Assembly (NCBI GenBank): GCA_910585435.1
Contig: CAJUEJ010000007.1
Location: forward strand, 1-64,000
DNA: 64,000 nucleotides
Source of the DNA: an uncultured Hungatella sp.
Lineage (GTDB): Bacteria; Bacillota; Clostridia; Lachnospirales; Lachnospiraceae
Direction of reading: 5' to 3'
The notes below the pieces were generated by a model, which saw only the letters and a list, made by a program, of their open reading frames with translations, had not been told where the DNA came from and did no database searches. Shown piece after piece: positions 1-7,392 of this stretch. The position numbers were made by a program, and so were the translations under genes. Numbering within the stretch: the first letter of the stretch is position 1; each line of letters starts with the position of its first letter.

Positions 1-36
1 GGCCGCTGTTGCCGCTTCCCTCACGGGGCGAGAATT

Positions 37-65
37 ATAATACCAAATGATTTCCTAAATGTCAA
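37..65 (-). promoter_or_regulatory. Strong sigma-A-type promoter firing out of the left edge
   Basis: On the minus strand TTGACA (60-65) is followed after 17 bases by TATTAT (37-42). It lies just downstream of the histidine kinase stop and points off the left edge, so the transcription unit it serves lies outside the window. The quality resembles promoters of stable RNA or housekeeping genes, but the product cannot be known from here. Confidence 0.6.
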
Positions 66-104
66 CAACTTTTTCAAAAAATTTACAAGAATTTTTTTTA
101 GCCC

Positions 105-1640
105 TCAGAAAGAGTTTTTAGAGTCCAACATAATCCAAAATTCTACCCCGTCTTCCATATTCTGCACCCCATATTCCTTATGATGGGAATCCATGATTGC
201 TTTTACAATCGACAGGCCGATTCCGCTTCCCCCGTATTCCCTGGTTCTCGCTTTGTCTACTTTATAGAATTTCATCCAGATATTAGGCAGTTCATTTTCA
301 GGAATCCGATCTCCTGTATTTCTCACGCTTACTTTTACATTGCCCTCCAGCTCCTGAACCCTGATCTGAATCTTCCGCTCCCCGTCCAGATGGTTCAGAG
401 CATTGCTGACAAAATTCGTAATCACCTCTTCAATTTTAAATTCATCGGCCCATACATACACCGGATGGTCTGCGTCAAACTGAATGTCAGCCTTCTTTTG
501 CTGAATTACAATGCCCACAGCCGACAAAACCCCCTGAATCAGCTCTGTCACATCAAACCGCTCTAAGGTCACCTGGTCATTGCCAAACTCCAGGGCTGTC
601 AGGGTCAGCAGCTGGCGCACCATTTTGTTCATCTTGTTTGCTTCGTCCATAATCACTTCGCAATAGTACTTCCGGCTTTCCACATCTTCAGCCATGCCTT
701 CCGTCAGGCCCTCCGCATATCCCTGGATCAGTGCAATAGGGGTTTTCAGCTCATGAGAAACGTTGGCAATAAAGTCCTTGCGCATCTCATCAATCTGTAT
801 TTTTTCCTCAATATCTTTTTGTAGTTCATTGTTGGCTGATTTTAATTCTCCGATGGTCTCCTTCAGTTTGTCAGAAAGAAGATTCATATTATTTCCCAGC
901 ACACCGATTTCATCAATCGCCTTCCCTTCATATTTTACATCAAAATCCAGGCCTGACATTCTCTCTGAGATATTTGCCAGCTTTAAAATCGGTGAAGTGA
1001 TTTTCTTGGTGGTAAAGTATACAATCACGCTGCTGAATACCAGGGCCATGATTCCCACATAGGCCAGGAAGCGGTTGGACAAATCTACGCTCTCCCTGAT
1101 ACTTTCCAGCGGCGTGGACATGATAAAAATTGTATTATTATCAGAATAGAATCCCCAGCACTCCAGGTAAAACGTCCGCGAGCGGGCATCATACGTCTTC
1201 TGAATCGTGTAGTTCTCCATCTCCTCTATGGTCTCCGCCTTGTGGCTGTTGCTTCCCAGTATATACTGCCTGGCCTTGTCCAGCATGAATTTTGCATCCC
1301 TTGCGGAAGAAACTATCACTTTGTCATTGATGCCGTCAACAATCACAGTCATAATATTGTACGTATCATTTAATTTCTTCAGAAGCTCTCCCGCCTCTGT
1401 CTGCTCTCCGCTGTCCAAAGAATTGCTTCCTGCAAATTCGTCGCTGATAGTCTTTCCTTCCTCCAGGCCGGACAAAACCAGAAAATCCATCTGGTCATAA
1501 GCCAGCTTAAGCGCTGTCACCTTCTGGTCAATATAATAATTTTCCAGCATTAAATTGTTGACACCCCAGATTCCTACAAGAATAATGGCCGTAAGACTGA
1601 TAAAAATCAAGGTAAAACGAACCCGGATGGATTGTCTCAT
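105..1640 (-). CDS. Two-component sensor histidine kinase with HAMP domain
   Basis: Membrane sensor kinase of 511 aa that should phosphorylate the response regulator encoded just upstream. A first membrane segment lies at about residues 9-30, followed by an extracellular sensor region to about 190, a second membrane segment at about 193-212, and a HAMP linker at about 212-265. The dimerisation and phosphoacceptor motif FIANVSHELKTP has its histidine at about residue 296. The C-terminal ATPase domain shows an N box (NFVSNALNH) and a G box (GGSGIGLSIV). The start overlaps the regulator stop by 4 bp (ATGA), so the two are translationally coupled. The stimulus is unknown; the sensor region has no domain I recognise. 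Confidence 0.93.
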   Translation of the reverse strand: MRQSIRVRFTLIFISLTAIILVGIWGVNNLMLENYYIDQKVTALKLAYDQMDFLVLSGLEEGKTISDEFAGSNSLDSGEQTEAGELLKKLNDTYNIMTVIVDGINDKVIVSSARDAKFMLDKARQYILGSNSHKAETIEEMENYTIQKTYDARSRTFYLECWGFYSDNNTIFIMSTPLESIRESVDLSNRFLAYVGIMALVFSSVIVYFTTKKITSPILKLANISERMSGLDFDVKYEGKAIDEIGVLGNNMNLLSDKLKETIGELKSANNELQKDIEEKIQIDEMRKDFIANVSHELKTPIALIQGYAEGLTEGMAEDVESRKYYCEVIMDEANKMNKMVRQLLTLTALEFGNDQVTLERFDVTELIQGVLSAVGIVIQQKKADIQFDADHPVYVWADEFKIEEVITNFVSNALNHLDGERKIQIRVQELEGNVKVSVRNTGDRIPENELPNIWMKFYKVDKARTREYGGSGIGLSIVKAIMDSHHKEYGVQNMEDGVEFWIMLDSKNSF

Positions 1641-2314
1641 GCACTCACCTCAAACTTGTATCCCATTCCCCAGATTGTCTTAATATAATCGCCCTTCTCT
1701 CCCATTTTGCTGCGCAGCTTTTTTACATGGGTATCAATGGTTCTGGCATCTCCAAAATAATCATAGTTCCATACATTGTTTAAAATCTTCTCCCTGGAAA
1801 GAGCCAGGCCCTGGTTCTCCACAAAATAGGTCAGCAGCTCGAATTCTTTGTAGCTTAGCTCCACAGGCACACCGTCGATGGTTACCTGATGTGCCCCCTT
1901 GTCGATGGAAATCCCGCCTGTCTCTATGACATCGCCGGAGATGGCGTTGCTCCTTCTCAGAATAGCTTCCACCCTGGCTGTCAGAATCTTGGGGCTGAAT
2001 GGTTTGGAAATATATTCGTCTACCCCAAGTTCAAACCCCTGCAGCTCGTCTCTTTCCTCTCCTCTGGCTGTAAGCATGATAATAGGCACTGTAGAATGCT
2101 TGCGGATCTCCTTTAAAACCTGCCAGCCGTCCAGCTTGGGCATCATCACGTCAAGAAGAATAAGCGCAATATCTCTCTGCTGAAAAAACAGCTCCAAAGC
2201 CTGCTCTCCATCCTGGGCTTCCACGGTCCTGAATCCTTTTATCGTCAGAAAGTCCTTTACCAGCTTCCGCATCCTGGCCTCATCATCCACAATCAATATC
2301 TTTAGCTGTTCCAT
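1637..2314 (-). CDS. OmpR/PhoB-family response regulator
   Basis: Transcription factor of 225 aa, partner of the downstream histidine kinase. The receiver domain (about 1-120) has the acidic pair DD at 10-11, the phosphoacceptor D55 in LILLDVMMP, the conserved T of MLTARG and the K of ISKPF. The C-terminal winged-helix domain (about 125-222) has the family signature DARTIDTHVKKLRSKMG and ends in IWGMGYKFE. It is the first gene of a two-gene operon; the 195-bp upstream region must hold the promoter, but I could not place it with confidence. The target genes are not evident from the neighbourhood. Confidence 0.95.
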   Translation of the reverse strand: MEQLKILIVDDEARMRKLVKDFLTIKGFRTVEAQDGEQALELFFQQRDIALILLDVMMPKLDGWQVLKEIRKHSTVPIIMLTARGEERDELQGFELGVDEYISKPFSPKILTARVEAILRRSNAISGDVIETGGISIDKGAHQVTIDGVPVELSYKEFELLTYFVENQGLALSREKILNNVWNYDYFGDARTIDTHVKKLRSKMGEKGDYIKTIWGMGYKFEVSA

Positions 2315-2421
2315 GATTCCCCTGCCTCTCCTATAATGTGTATCCTCATATCATGGTTATTTTATCAAATTATCCGGCTGTTTTCTATAGTTTCACAGAC
2401 TTTTCACAAAGCAGGTGATTT

Positions 2422-2477
2422 TAAAAAGAAACCGCACCGGGAACCACATCTCTGGCTCCCGGCCTGGTTTCTTTTTA
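2422..2477 (-). terminator. Intrinsic terminator downstream of apt
   Basis: The sequence AAAAAGAAACC pairs with GGTTTCTTTTT, enclosing an inner CCGGGA/TCCCGG pair. The hairpin sits 35 bases after the apt stop on the minus strand and has A/T tracts on both sides. Confidence 0.8.
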
Positions 2478-2510
2478 AAGCCTGCACAATGCTTTCAGAG
2501 CATTCTGCCT

Positions 2511-3035
2511 TTAATTTCCCTCATATGTAATCACAGACTCTACTTCATAGCCGGCCAGCTTCTCACGGCCTTTTAATCCGGCAAGCTCCATAACGAAGCA
2601 GATTTTCACTACCTGCCCGCCCAGCTGCTCAATCAATTTGATAATCGCTTCCGTAGTTCCCCCGGTGGCAATCAGATCGTCTACAATGACTACCTTCTGG
2701 CCTGGCTTTATGGAATCCTTATGCATCTCAATCACTGCGCTGCCGTACTCCAGATCATACTCCATGGATACAGTCTCACAGGGAAGCTTCCCCTTCTTGC
2801 GCACAGGGACAAAGCCTTTGTGCATAGCATACGCCACCGGTACACCGAATATAAATCCTCTGGACTCCGGTCCCACCACCACGTCAAAGTCCGCATCCTT
2901 TAAAGAATCCAGAATCTTGTCGATAGCCAGATGAAGTCCGTCCGGGTCCTGAAGAATGGTGGTGACATCCCGGAAAATGATTCCCGGCTCCGGAAAATCC
3001 GGAATACTTCTCACATAATCTTCTACCTTTTTCAT
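2511..3035 (-). CDS. apt: Adenine phosphoribosyltransferase
   Basis: Cytosolic purine salvage enzyme that converts adenine and PRPP into AMP and pyrophosphate. At 174 aa it has the usual length for the family. It starts with the typical EDYVRSIPDFPEPGIIFRD and carries the PRPP-binding loop VVIVDDLIATGGT (about residues 115-127). The mid-protein VVGPESRGFIFG and VRKKGKLPCETVSM are also typical. The ATG follows an AAAGGAGAGG-type ribosome binding site. The gene lies 30 bp after the AIM24-like gene and is probably cotranscribed with it; a strong terminator follows. Confidence 0.97.
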   Translation of the reverse strand: MKKVEDYVRSIPDFPEPGIIFRDVTTILQDPDGLHLAIDKILDSLKDADFDVVVGPESRGFIFGVPVAYAMHKGFVPVRKKGKLPCETVSMEYDLEYGSAVIEMHKDSIKPGQKVVIVDDLIATGGTTEAIIKLIEQLGGQVVKICFVMELAGLKGREKLAGYEVESVITYEGN

Positions 3036-3065
3036 CGCTTACCTCTCCTTTGCACCTTTTATTTA

Positions 3066-3752
3066 TTATTTGCCGCTGCTGGGAATAAACCGGGCGATCC
3101 GTCCTGCAAATTCTGCAATATTCTGTGTCTGCAGTACAACCCGGCCCGGCCCCACCAGCCTGGTTAAAAACAGGCCCTCGCCGCCGAAAAAGATGTTCCC
3201 CAGCCCCTTTACAGTCTCCACCTCATAGCTGACAGAACGTTCAAAGACAACCACATTGCCTGTATCCACTTTCAGGACCTCGCCGGGAGCCAGGTTCTTC
3301 TCCACCATGTCTCCGTCTATTTCCAAAAATGCCATCCCATGCCCGCTTAGCTGCTGGAGAATAAATCCTTCCCCGCCAAACAGGCCGGCTGAAAACTTTT
3401 TGCTGAAAGTGATGCTTAGATCCACGCTGTTTTCCGCACAGAGAAAAGCACCTTTCTGGCAGATCATCCCGCCTGTGGCAGTGACATCCACCGGCAGAAT
3501 CCGGCCGGCCACTGTGGAGGCAAAAGCGATAACAGCCCCTTCCCGCTGTGCCTTGTAGGTAGCCATAAACAGGGATTCTCCGGAAAACATTCTTCCAATC
3601 CCTTTCATCAGGCCGCCTCTGGTGTTGGTCGCCATCTCAATTCCTTCCGTCATCCATGCCATGCCGCCGGATTGGGTGTACATCTCTTCTCCGGGCATGT
3701 CAAACATTACCTCAACTGCCGGCATCGTCTCACCAATAATACGATATTTCAT
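3066..3752 (-). CDS. AIM24 / TIGR00266-family protein
   Basis: Protein of 228 aa resembling the AIM24 (TIGR00266) family, small beta-rich proteins of unknown biochemical role named after a yeast mitochondrial protein. Supporting features are the length, the glycine-rich beta pattern (GGLMKGIGRMFSGE, GLFGGEGFILQQLSG, GEGLFLTRLVGPG) and the near absence of charged catalytic motifs. I chose the ATG at 3752 (MKYRII) because a GGAGG lies 8 bases upstream; the in-frame ATG at 3767 would precede that site. It probably shares a transcript with apt. A role in metabolism is not shown by the sequence. Confidence 0.85.
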   Translation of the reverse strand: MKYRIIGETMPAVEVMFDMPGEEMYTQSGGMAWMTEGIEMATNTRGGLMKGIGRMFSGESLFMATYKAQREGAVIAFASTVAGRILPVDVTATGGMICQKGAFLCAENSVDLSITFSKKFSAGLFGGEGFILQQLSGHGMAFLEIDGDMVEKNLAPGEVLKVDTGNVVVFERSVSYEVETVKGLGNIFFGGEGLFLTRLVGPGRVVLQTQNIAEFAGRIARFIPSSGK

Positions 3753-3780
3753 CCTCTTGTCCTCCATCCTAGTACTGACA

Positions 3781-3824
3781 AAATCTGTGGTATTTTGCCT
3801 ACACAGGTATCATACCACAGATTT
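3781..3824. terminator. Hairpin terminator after the MMPL/GLUG/HTH operon
   Basis: A 13-bp perfect stem is formed by AAATCTGTGGTAT (3781-3793) and ATACCACAGATTT (3812-3824). It lies between the stop of the short HTH gene and the start of the AIM24-like gene. T tracts flank both sides, so it may work in both directions. Confidence 0.7.
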
Positions 3825-3842
3825 TTTATCTTCTCCATCCTA

Positions 3843-4136
3843 TTATCGAATAAATTTCTTAATTTTGGATCTGGGAATCAATCCCTCATAGCCATAGCTG
3901 ATTCCGGTTTCCGGATTCTGTGTGGTACACCTTTTCTGGAGGCGTACTAAAGCTGCGTGGCTGATTCCGGTCATCCTGAAAATCTCTTTGGGCGAGCTGC
4001 CCTTTCGGGACAGCTCCAGGGCGCGCCTCCTGTTCCGATATACACAGCGCTCTGCCAGGGTCAGTTTGGACTCATCTATCTCCTGCCACTGGTTTTCCTC
4101 CGGCGGCAGGACATCCTCTCTATTCAACATACACAT
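3843..4136 (-). CDS. Short HTH protein resembling the N-terminal domain of a Mu/TnsB-type transposase
   Basis: Protein of 97 aa starting MCMLNREDV. Residues about 22-65 (LTLAERCVYRNRRRALELS to ALVRLQKRC) read as a helix-turn-helix. The tail GYEGLIPRSKIKKFIR looks like the segment that follows the DNA-binding domain in Mu/TniA/TnsB-like DDE transposases, where a catalytic domain would come next. Here a stop codon and a terminator follow instead, so this is either a truncated remnant or a stand-alone DNA-binding protein. The start overlaps the GLUG gene by 17 bp and has an AGGAAGAGG just upstream, suggesting translational coupling. A longer reading beginning at 4307 is only the acidic tail of the GLUG gene in another frame. 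Family assignment is by motif only. Confidence 0.55.
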   Translation of the reverse strand: MCMLNREDVLPPEENQWQEIDESKLTLAERCVYRNRRRALELSRKGSSPKEIFRMTGISHAALVRLQKRCTTQNPETGISYGYEGLIPRSKIKKFIR

Positions 4137-7100
4137 CCGCCTCTTCCTTTTCTTCCGGTTCTCTGTCTTCTGTTTTCTCTGTCCGATCGCCTTCCTCTGC
4201 TTCTGCTTCTGATTCTCCTTTTGCTTCGCTCTCTGCCTCCTGTCCGTCTTCTTCTTCGCCAGCCCTTTTCTTATGCCTCTTTTTGCCGGCCAGCCACACC
4301 GCTGCAAAAATCAAAAGAATCAGAGCGGCAGCCACAGGGGCTATCCGAAGCAGAGCGCTTTTTTCAGGTATCAGAATGAAAAATGCATCTATACCATCCA
4401 TCTGGAATACCAGATAAGAGCCATCCCTTCTGCTGTCCAGCAGCTCAAGCCTCTTGTCTCTCACAACGGCAATCGCAGCGCCTGACGGAATCTCCTCTGC
4501 AAGTACATGTACCGTAATGGTTTCCGGATCCTTCACGCCCTCCGGCTGGGTAATGTTATATCCATATCTGCCGGACAGCTCATACCCCTGGGGAATCTGA
4601 ATCCCTTCTGCCGCCCACTGTGCCTTTATAGCCTCCACATTCTCATCTCTGACAGCCGCCAGAGTAGTTCCCGGATAGAAATTAGATTCTGCAAGCATTA
4701 AAGGCATCTTGTCACCGGAGGATGCAATCGTGGTATTCCAGGCCTTATAAATGGCATGCACTTTTTCATTCCCCCTGATGCATGACAGATCTTTTTCTTC
4801 CCACTGATAATAGTAGCCGTCCTTCTGGGGTGCTTTGGGAATGTCTGCCTCTGCCACTGCACCTCCATACTCACAGTCAATCGTCTTAAGCACCTGATCT
4901 TCCACCAAAAATTCAACGGTTAAGCGGTTAAATTCCTCCGGCACCTGCTCCATGCTGCAGAAGGCTTCATAGGAAAGGGCTGCAGCCTGGCCTCCCCGTG
5001 TAATGCCGTCCACGGCGCCCATTCCTTCATCTACATAGAAGTTTCCTTCCACCATCCCCTCTGGATCCACGTCTCCTGCCACGCTGCCGATCCACTCATG
5101 CTCCCTGTTCCTGATGGAAACCATGACATAATTTTCTTTCATGTCTTTGGCCCATCCTGCAATGCCGCCTGCATAATTGTTGCCGTCAACGCTGCATTTG
5201 CTGAAATTCTGCCGAAGCACGTAATCGCTGCTTCCTGTGATGCCTCCTGCGTAGTTTCCGTCCTCTGCCAGGATATCCCCGTAGTTCTGGTTCTGGATCA
5301 GCGCTCCCAGGTTGGCTTTTCCTGCGATACCGCCTGCATAATCATTTTTCACCTGGACATCCCCCCGGTTGATGTTTCCTTTTACCAGGGCCTTGGCATT
5401 TCTCACCGTATTGAGGGTCTTCTCTTCCTCTGCCTCCAGATCCTGCTCCGGATCCAGGCTGACCTCCATCCCGATGATTCCCACGATTCCGCCGGACTGG
5501 TAATCCGCCAGGATATCTCCCATGTTTTCACAGGCAAAGACGGTTCCTTCATTGATCTCCTCATCCGTGTCAGATATGTCCGCAAACAGTTCTTTGTCTT
5601 CCCTGCTGCGCTCCAGGCCGTCTGATATGGTGGTTCTGATACGGTCAATCTGGGCTTCCATCTGATTTTTCTGATCCCGGATCTGAAGCCTGCTGTTTTT
5701 TAAATCACCTGTCAGAGTGTCCACATTGCCGGAAAGCAGATTCAGCTCATCTGTCATCTCAGTGTCCATATTTTCCAGGTCTCTCCGTATGAAGTCTCTG
5801 TTTACCTGCAGAATATCTGTCAGAGCGCTGGCCTCCATCTGGACCTGCTCCAGATGATAGCCCATATCCTCTGTCTCATCCACAAGGTGTTTGGGAACAT
5901 GGGCCGCCAGATAACCGAGATTGGCTGCCAGCTCTGTGGCATACTGGTACATCTGAGACATCTTCTCATACCGTTCCTGGAGCCATTTCTTCAGAGCCCC
6001 GATATCGGTAGGGCTTCCGGGATATTTCTGATCCAGTTCTTTTGACAGCTCTTTCATCAGGCGTATCTTTTCCTGGGCCTGACGGTACTGGGACTGGGAC
6101 TCTCTGTCCACAGGGTCAAAGCTTATCCTGTCCATGTGGTACTGGATCTGCTCAATGGAAATATCCATATCCTGGTTCAGCCCGTCATTCTCTCTTTTCA
6201 GCACATCTTTATAAAATTCTCCGATGTCCTTTACCCGATCCATCCCTTTATCTACCTGATCCAGGTTGACAGACGCAGTGTCTCCTGCCTGTTCCAGAAG
6301 CCTGGACAGATTGTCTCCCATACCGGACAGCTGATCCAGCTCATCTTCCAGCTGTCCCAGCGTATCTTCACCATAATCAATCTCGATGTATGGTTCAAAC
6401 TGCCCCACGATACCGCCTACGTCTTTTCGTCCCCGGATCCTTCCGTGATTCTGGCACTGCTCTATGATACCGCTCTGACGTCCGGCGATTCCGCCTATAT
6501 TGTATCCTGTGTGAAGGTAGCCTATGGTTCCCAGGTTGCTGCAGTTTAAAATTTTTCCCAGGGAATATCCTGTGATTCCGCCGGCATCATTTACCTTCTC
6601 CACATGGATGGTTTCCTCCAGGCTGATGCCTCCCATAGAAAGGGAATCATCTGACTCTGTCTCCACCCCCTGGTCTGTGGCGTTTATATCGCCCTGGTTT
6701 ACGCAGTCCTGGATGATGCCCTCATTGTTCCCGGCGATGCCGCCTGTCTTTATATTTCCTGTAATCTGCCCCAGGTTGGTGCATCCCTCTATGACTCCTG
6801 ATTCTTCGTTGCACCCGGCAATTCCCCCTGGTGCTTCCTGGGCCATGATTTCACCGGAAAACGTACAATTCGTAATATAGCCGCTGTTGACTCCGGCGAT
6901 TCCGCCGATGTTTATGCTGCTGCCCTTTGGGGAAATGGTTCCGTGTACAGTAAGGTTTTTCACCACAGCCCCTTCTTCCACATAGCGGAACAGCCCCAGT
7001 GCAGAGCCATCCTTCTGAATTGATAAACCGATGATCGTATGCCCTTTCCCGTCAAATGTCCCTGCAAATACTGGCACAGGATTATAATCAACGCCCTGCA

Positions 7101-7392
7101 GGTTGATATCTGCTTCCAGTGTAAATATCTTCCCCTGGGAATAGCTGTCTGAGACACAGTTCTGGCTGAATGCTGCAAACTCCTCCGGCGTGCTGATACT
7201 AATTTCCTGGATTGCTGCCGAAGATCCGCTGTCTTCTGTCCTGTCCTCCTGCGACAGATCTGGGGCGTTCTGGATTGCTGCCAGTATATTCATGCTGTAC
7301 ATCACACTGCTGTCAACCGGAATCATAAGAACAGCCGCTGTCAGCATGGCTGCCATTCTTCGGTTTTGTTTTATTTTCCATATGTTTTTCAT
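4120..7392 (-). CDS. Secreted, membrane-anchored GLUG-repeat and coiled-coil protein
   Basis: Surface protein of 1090 aa. A signal sequence covers about residues 1-37. Repeated GGIAG/GGITG units of the GLUG type fill about 95-330 and again 625-780. Between them lies a long, heptad-like, Leu/Asp/Glu/Met-rich coiled coil (about 340-610). A short beta region with an EYGGAV...GYYYQWEEK pattern (about 815-870) resembles bacterial surface repeats. One C-terminal membrane helix (about 1014-1035) is followed by KKRHKKR and a very acidic 45-residue cytoplasmic tail. The start overlaps the MMPL stop by ATGA and has AGGAGG 10 bases upstream. Strict coupling to an RND-type exporter suggests an accessory or cargo-guiding role, which is inference. 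No catalytic motif was seen. Confidence 0.8.
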   Translation of the reverse strand: MKNIWKIKQNRRMAAMLTAAVLMIPVDSSVMYSMNILAAIQNAPDLSQEDRTEDSGSSAAIQEISISTPEEFAAFSQNCVSDSYSQGKIFTLEADINLQGVDYNPVPVFAGTFDGKGHTIIGLSIQKDGSALGLFRYVEEGAVVKNLTVHGTISPKGSSINIGGIAGVNSGYITNCTFSGEIMAQEAPGGIAGCNEESGVIEGCTNLGQITGNIKTGGIAGNNEGIIQDCVNQGDINATDQGVETESDDSLSMGGISLEETIHVEKVNDAGGITGYSLGKILNCSNLGTIGYLHTGYNIGGIAGRQSGIIEQCQNHGRIRGRKDVGGIVGQFEPYIEIDYGEDTLGQLEDELDQLSGMGDNLSRLLEQAGDTASVNLDQVDKGMDRVKDIGEFYKDVLKRENDGLNQDMDISIEQIQYHMDRISFDPVDRESQSQYRQAQEKIRLMKELSKELDQKYPGSPTDIGALKKWLQERYEKMSQMYQYATELAANLGYLAAHVPKHLVDETEDMGYHLEQVQMEASALTDILQVNRDFIRRDLENMDTEMTDELNLLSGNVDTLTGDLKNSRLQIRDQKNQMEAQIDRIRTTISDGLERSREDKELFADISDTDEEINEGTVFACENMGDILADYQSGGIVGIIGMEVSLDPEQDLEAEEEKTLNTVRNAKALVKGNINRGDVQVKNDYAGGIAGKANLGALIQNQNYGDILAEDGNYAGGITGSSDYVLRQNFSKCSVDGNNYAGGIAGWAKDMKENYVMVSIRNREHEWIGSVAGDVDPEGMVEGNFYVDEGMGAVDGITRGGQAAALSYEAFCSMEQVPEEFNRLTVEFLVEDQVLKTIDCEYGGAVAEADIPKAPQKDGYYYQWEEKDLSCIRGNEKVHAIYKAWNTTIASSGDKMPLMLAESNFYPGTTLAAVRDENVEAIKAQWAAEGIQIPQGYELSGRYGYNITQPEGVKDPETITVHVLAEEIPSGAAIAVVRDKRLELLDSRRDGSYLVFQMDGIDAFFILIPEKSALLRIAPVAAALILLIFAAVWLAGKKRHKKRAGEEEDGQEAESEAKGESEAEAEEGDRTEKTEDREPEEKEEADVYVE

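Noticed and set aside
3235..3242. GAACGTTC palindrome as a possible SOS box
   Set aside because: It lacks the 4-base spacer of the LexA operator and lies inside the AIM24-like coding sequence.
4137..4307. Lys/Arg-rich N-terminal extension of the short HTH gene
   Set aside because: It is the out-of-frame reading of the acidic Glu/Lys tail of the GLUG gene; a ribosome binding site supports the start at 4136.
4900..6950. Repeated short GC-rich units that at first suggested a repeat array or CRISPR
   Set aside because: They encode GGIAG-type GLUG repeats in one open frame; spacing and sequence vary as expected for protein repeats. No CRISPR array was seen in the window.
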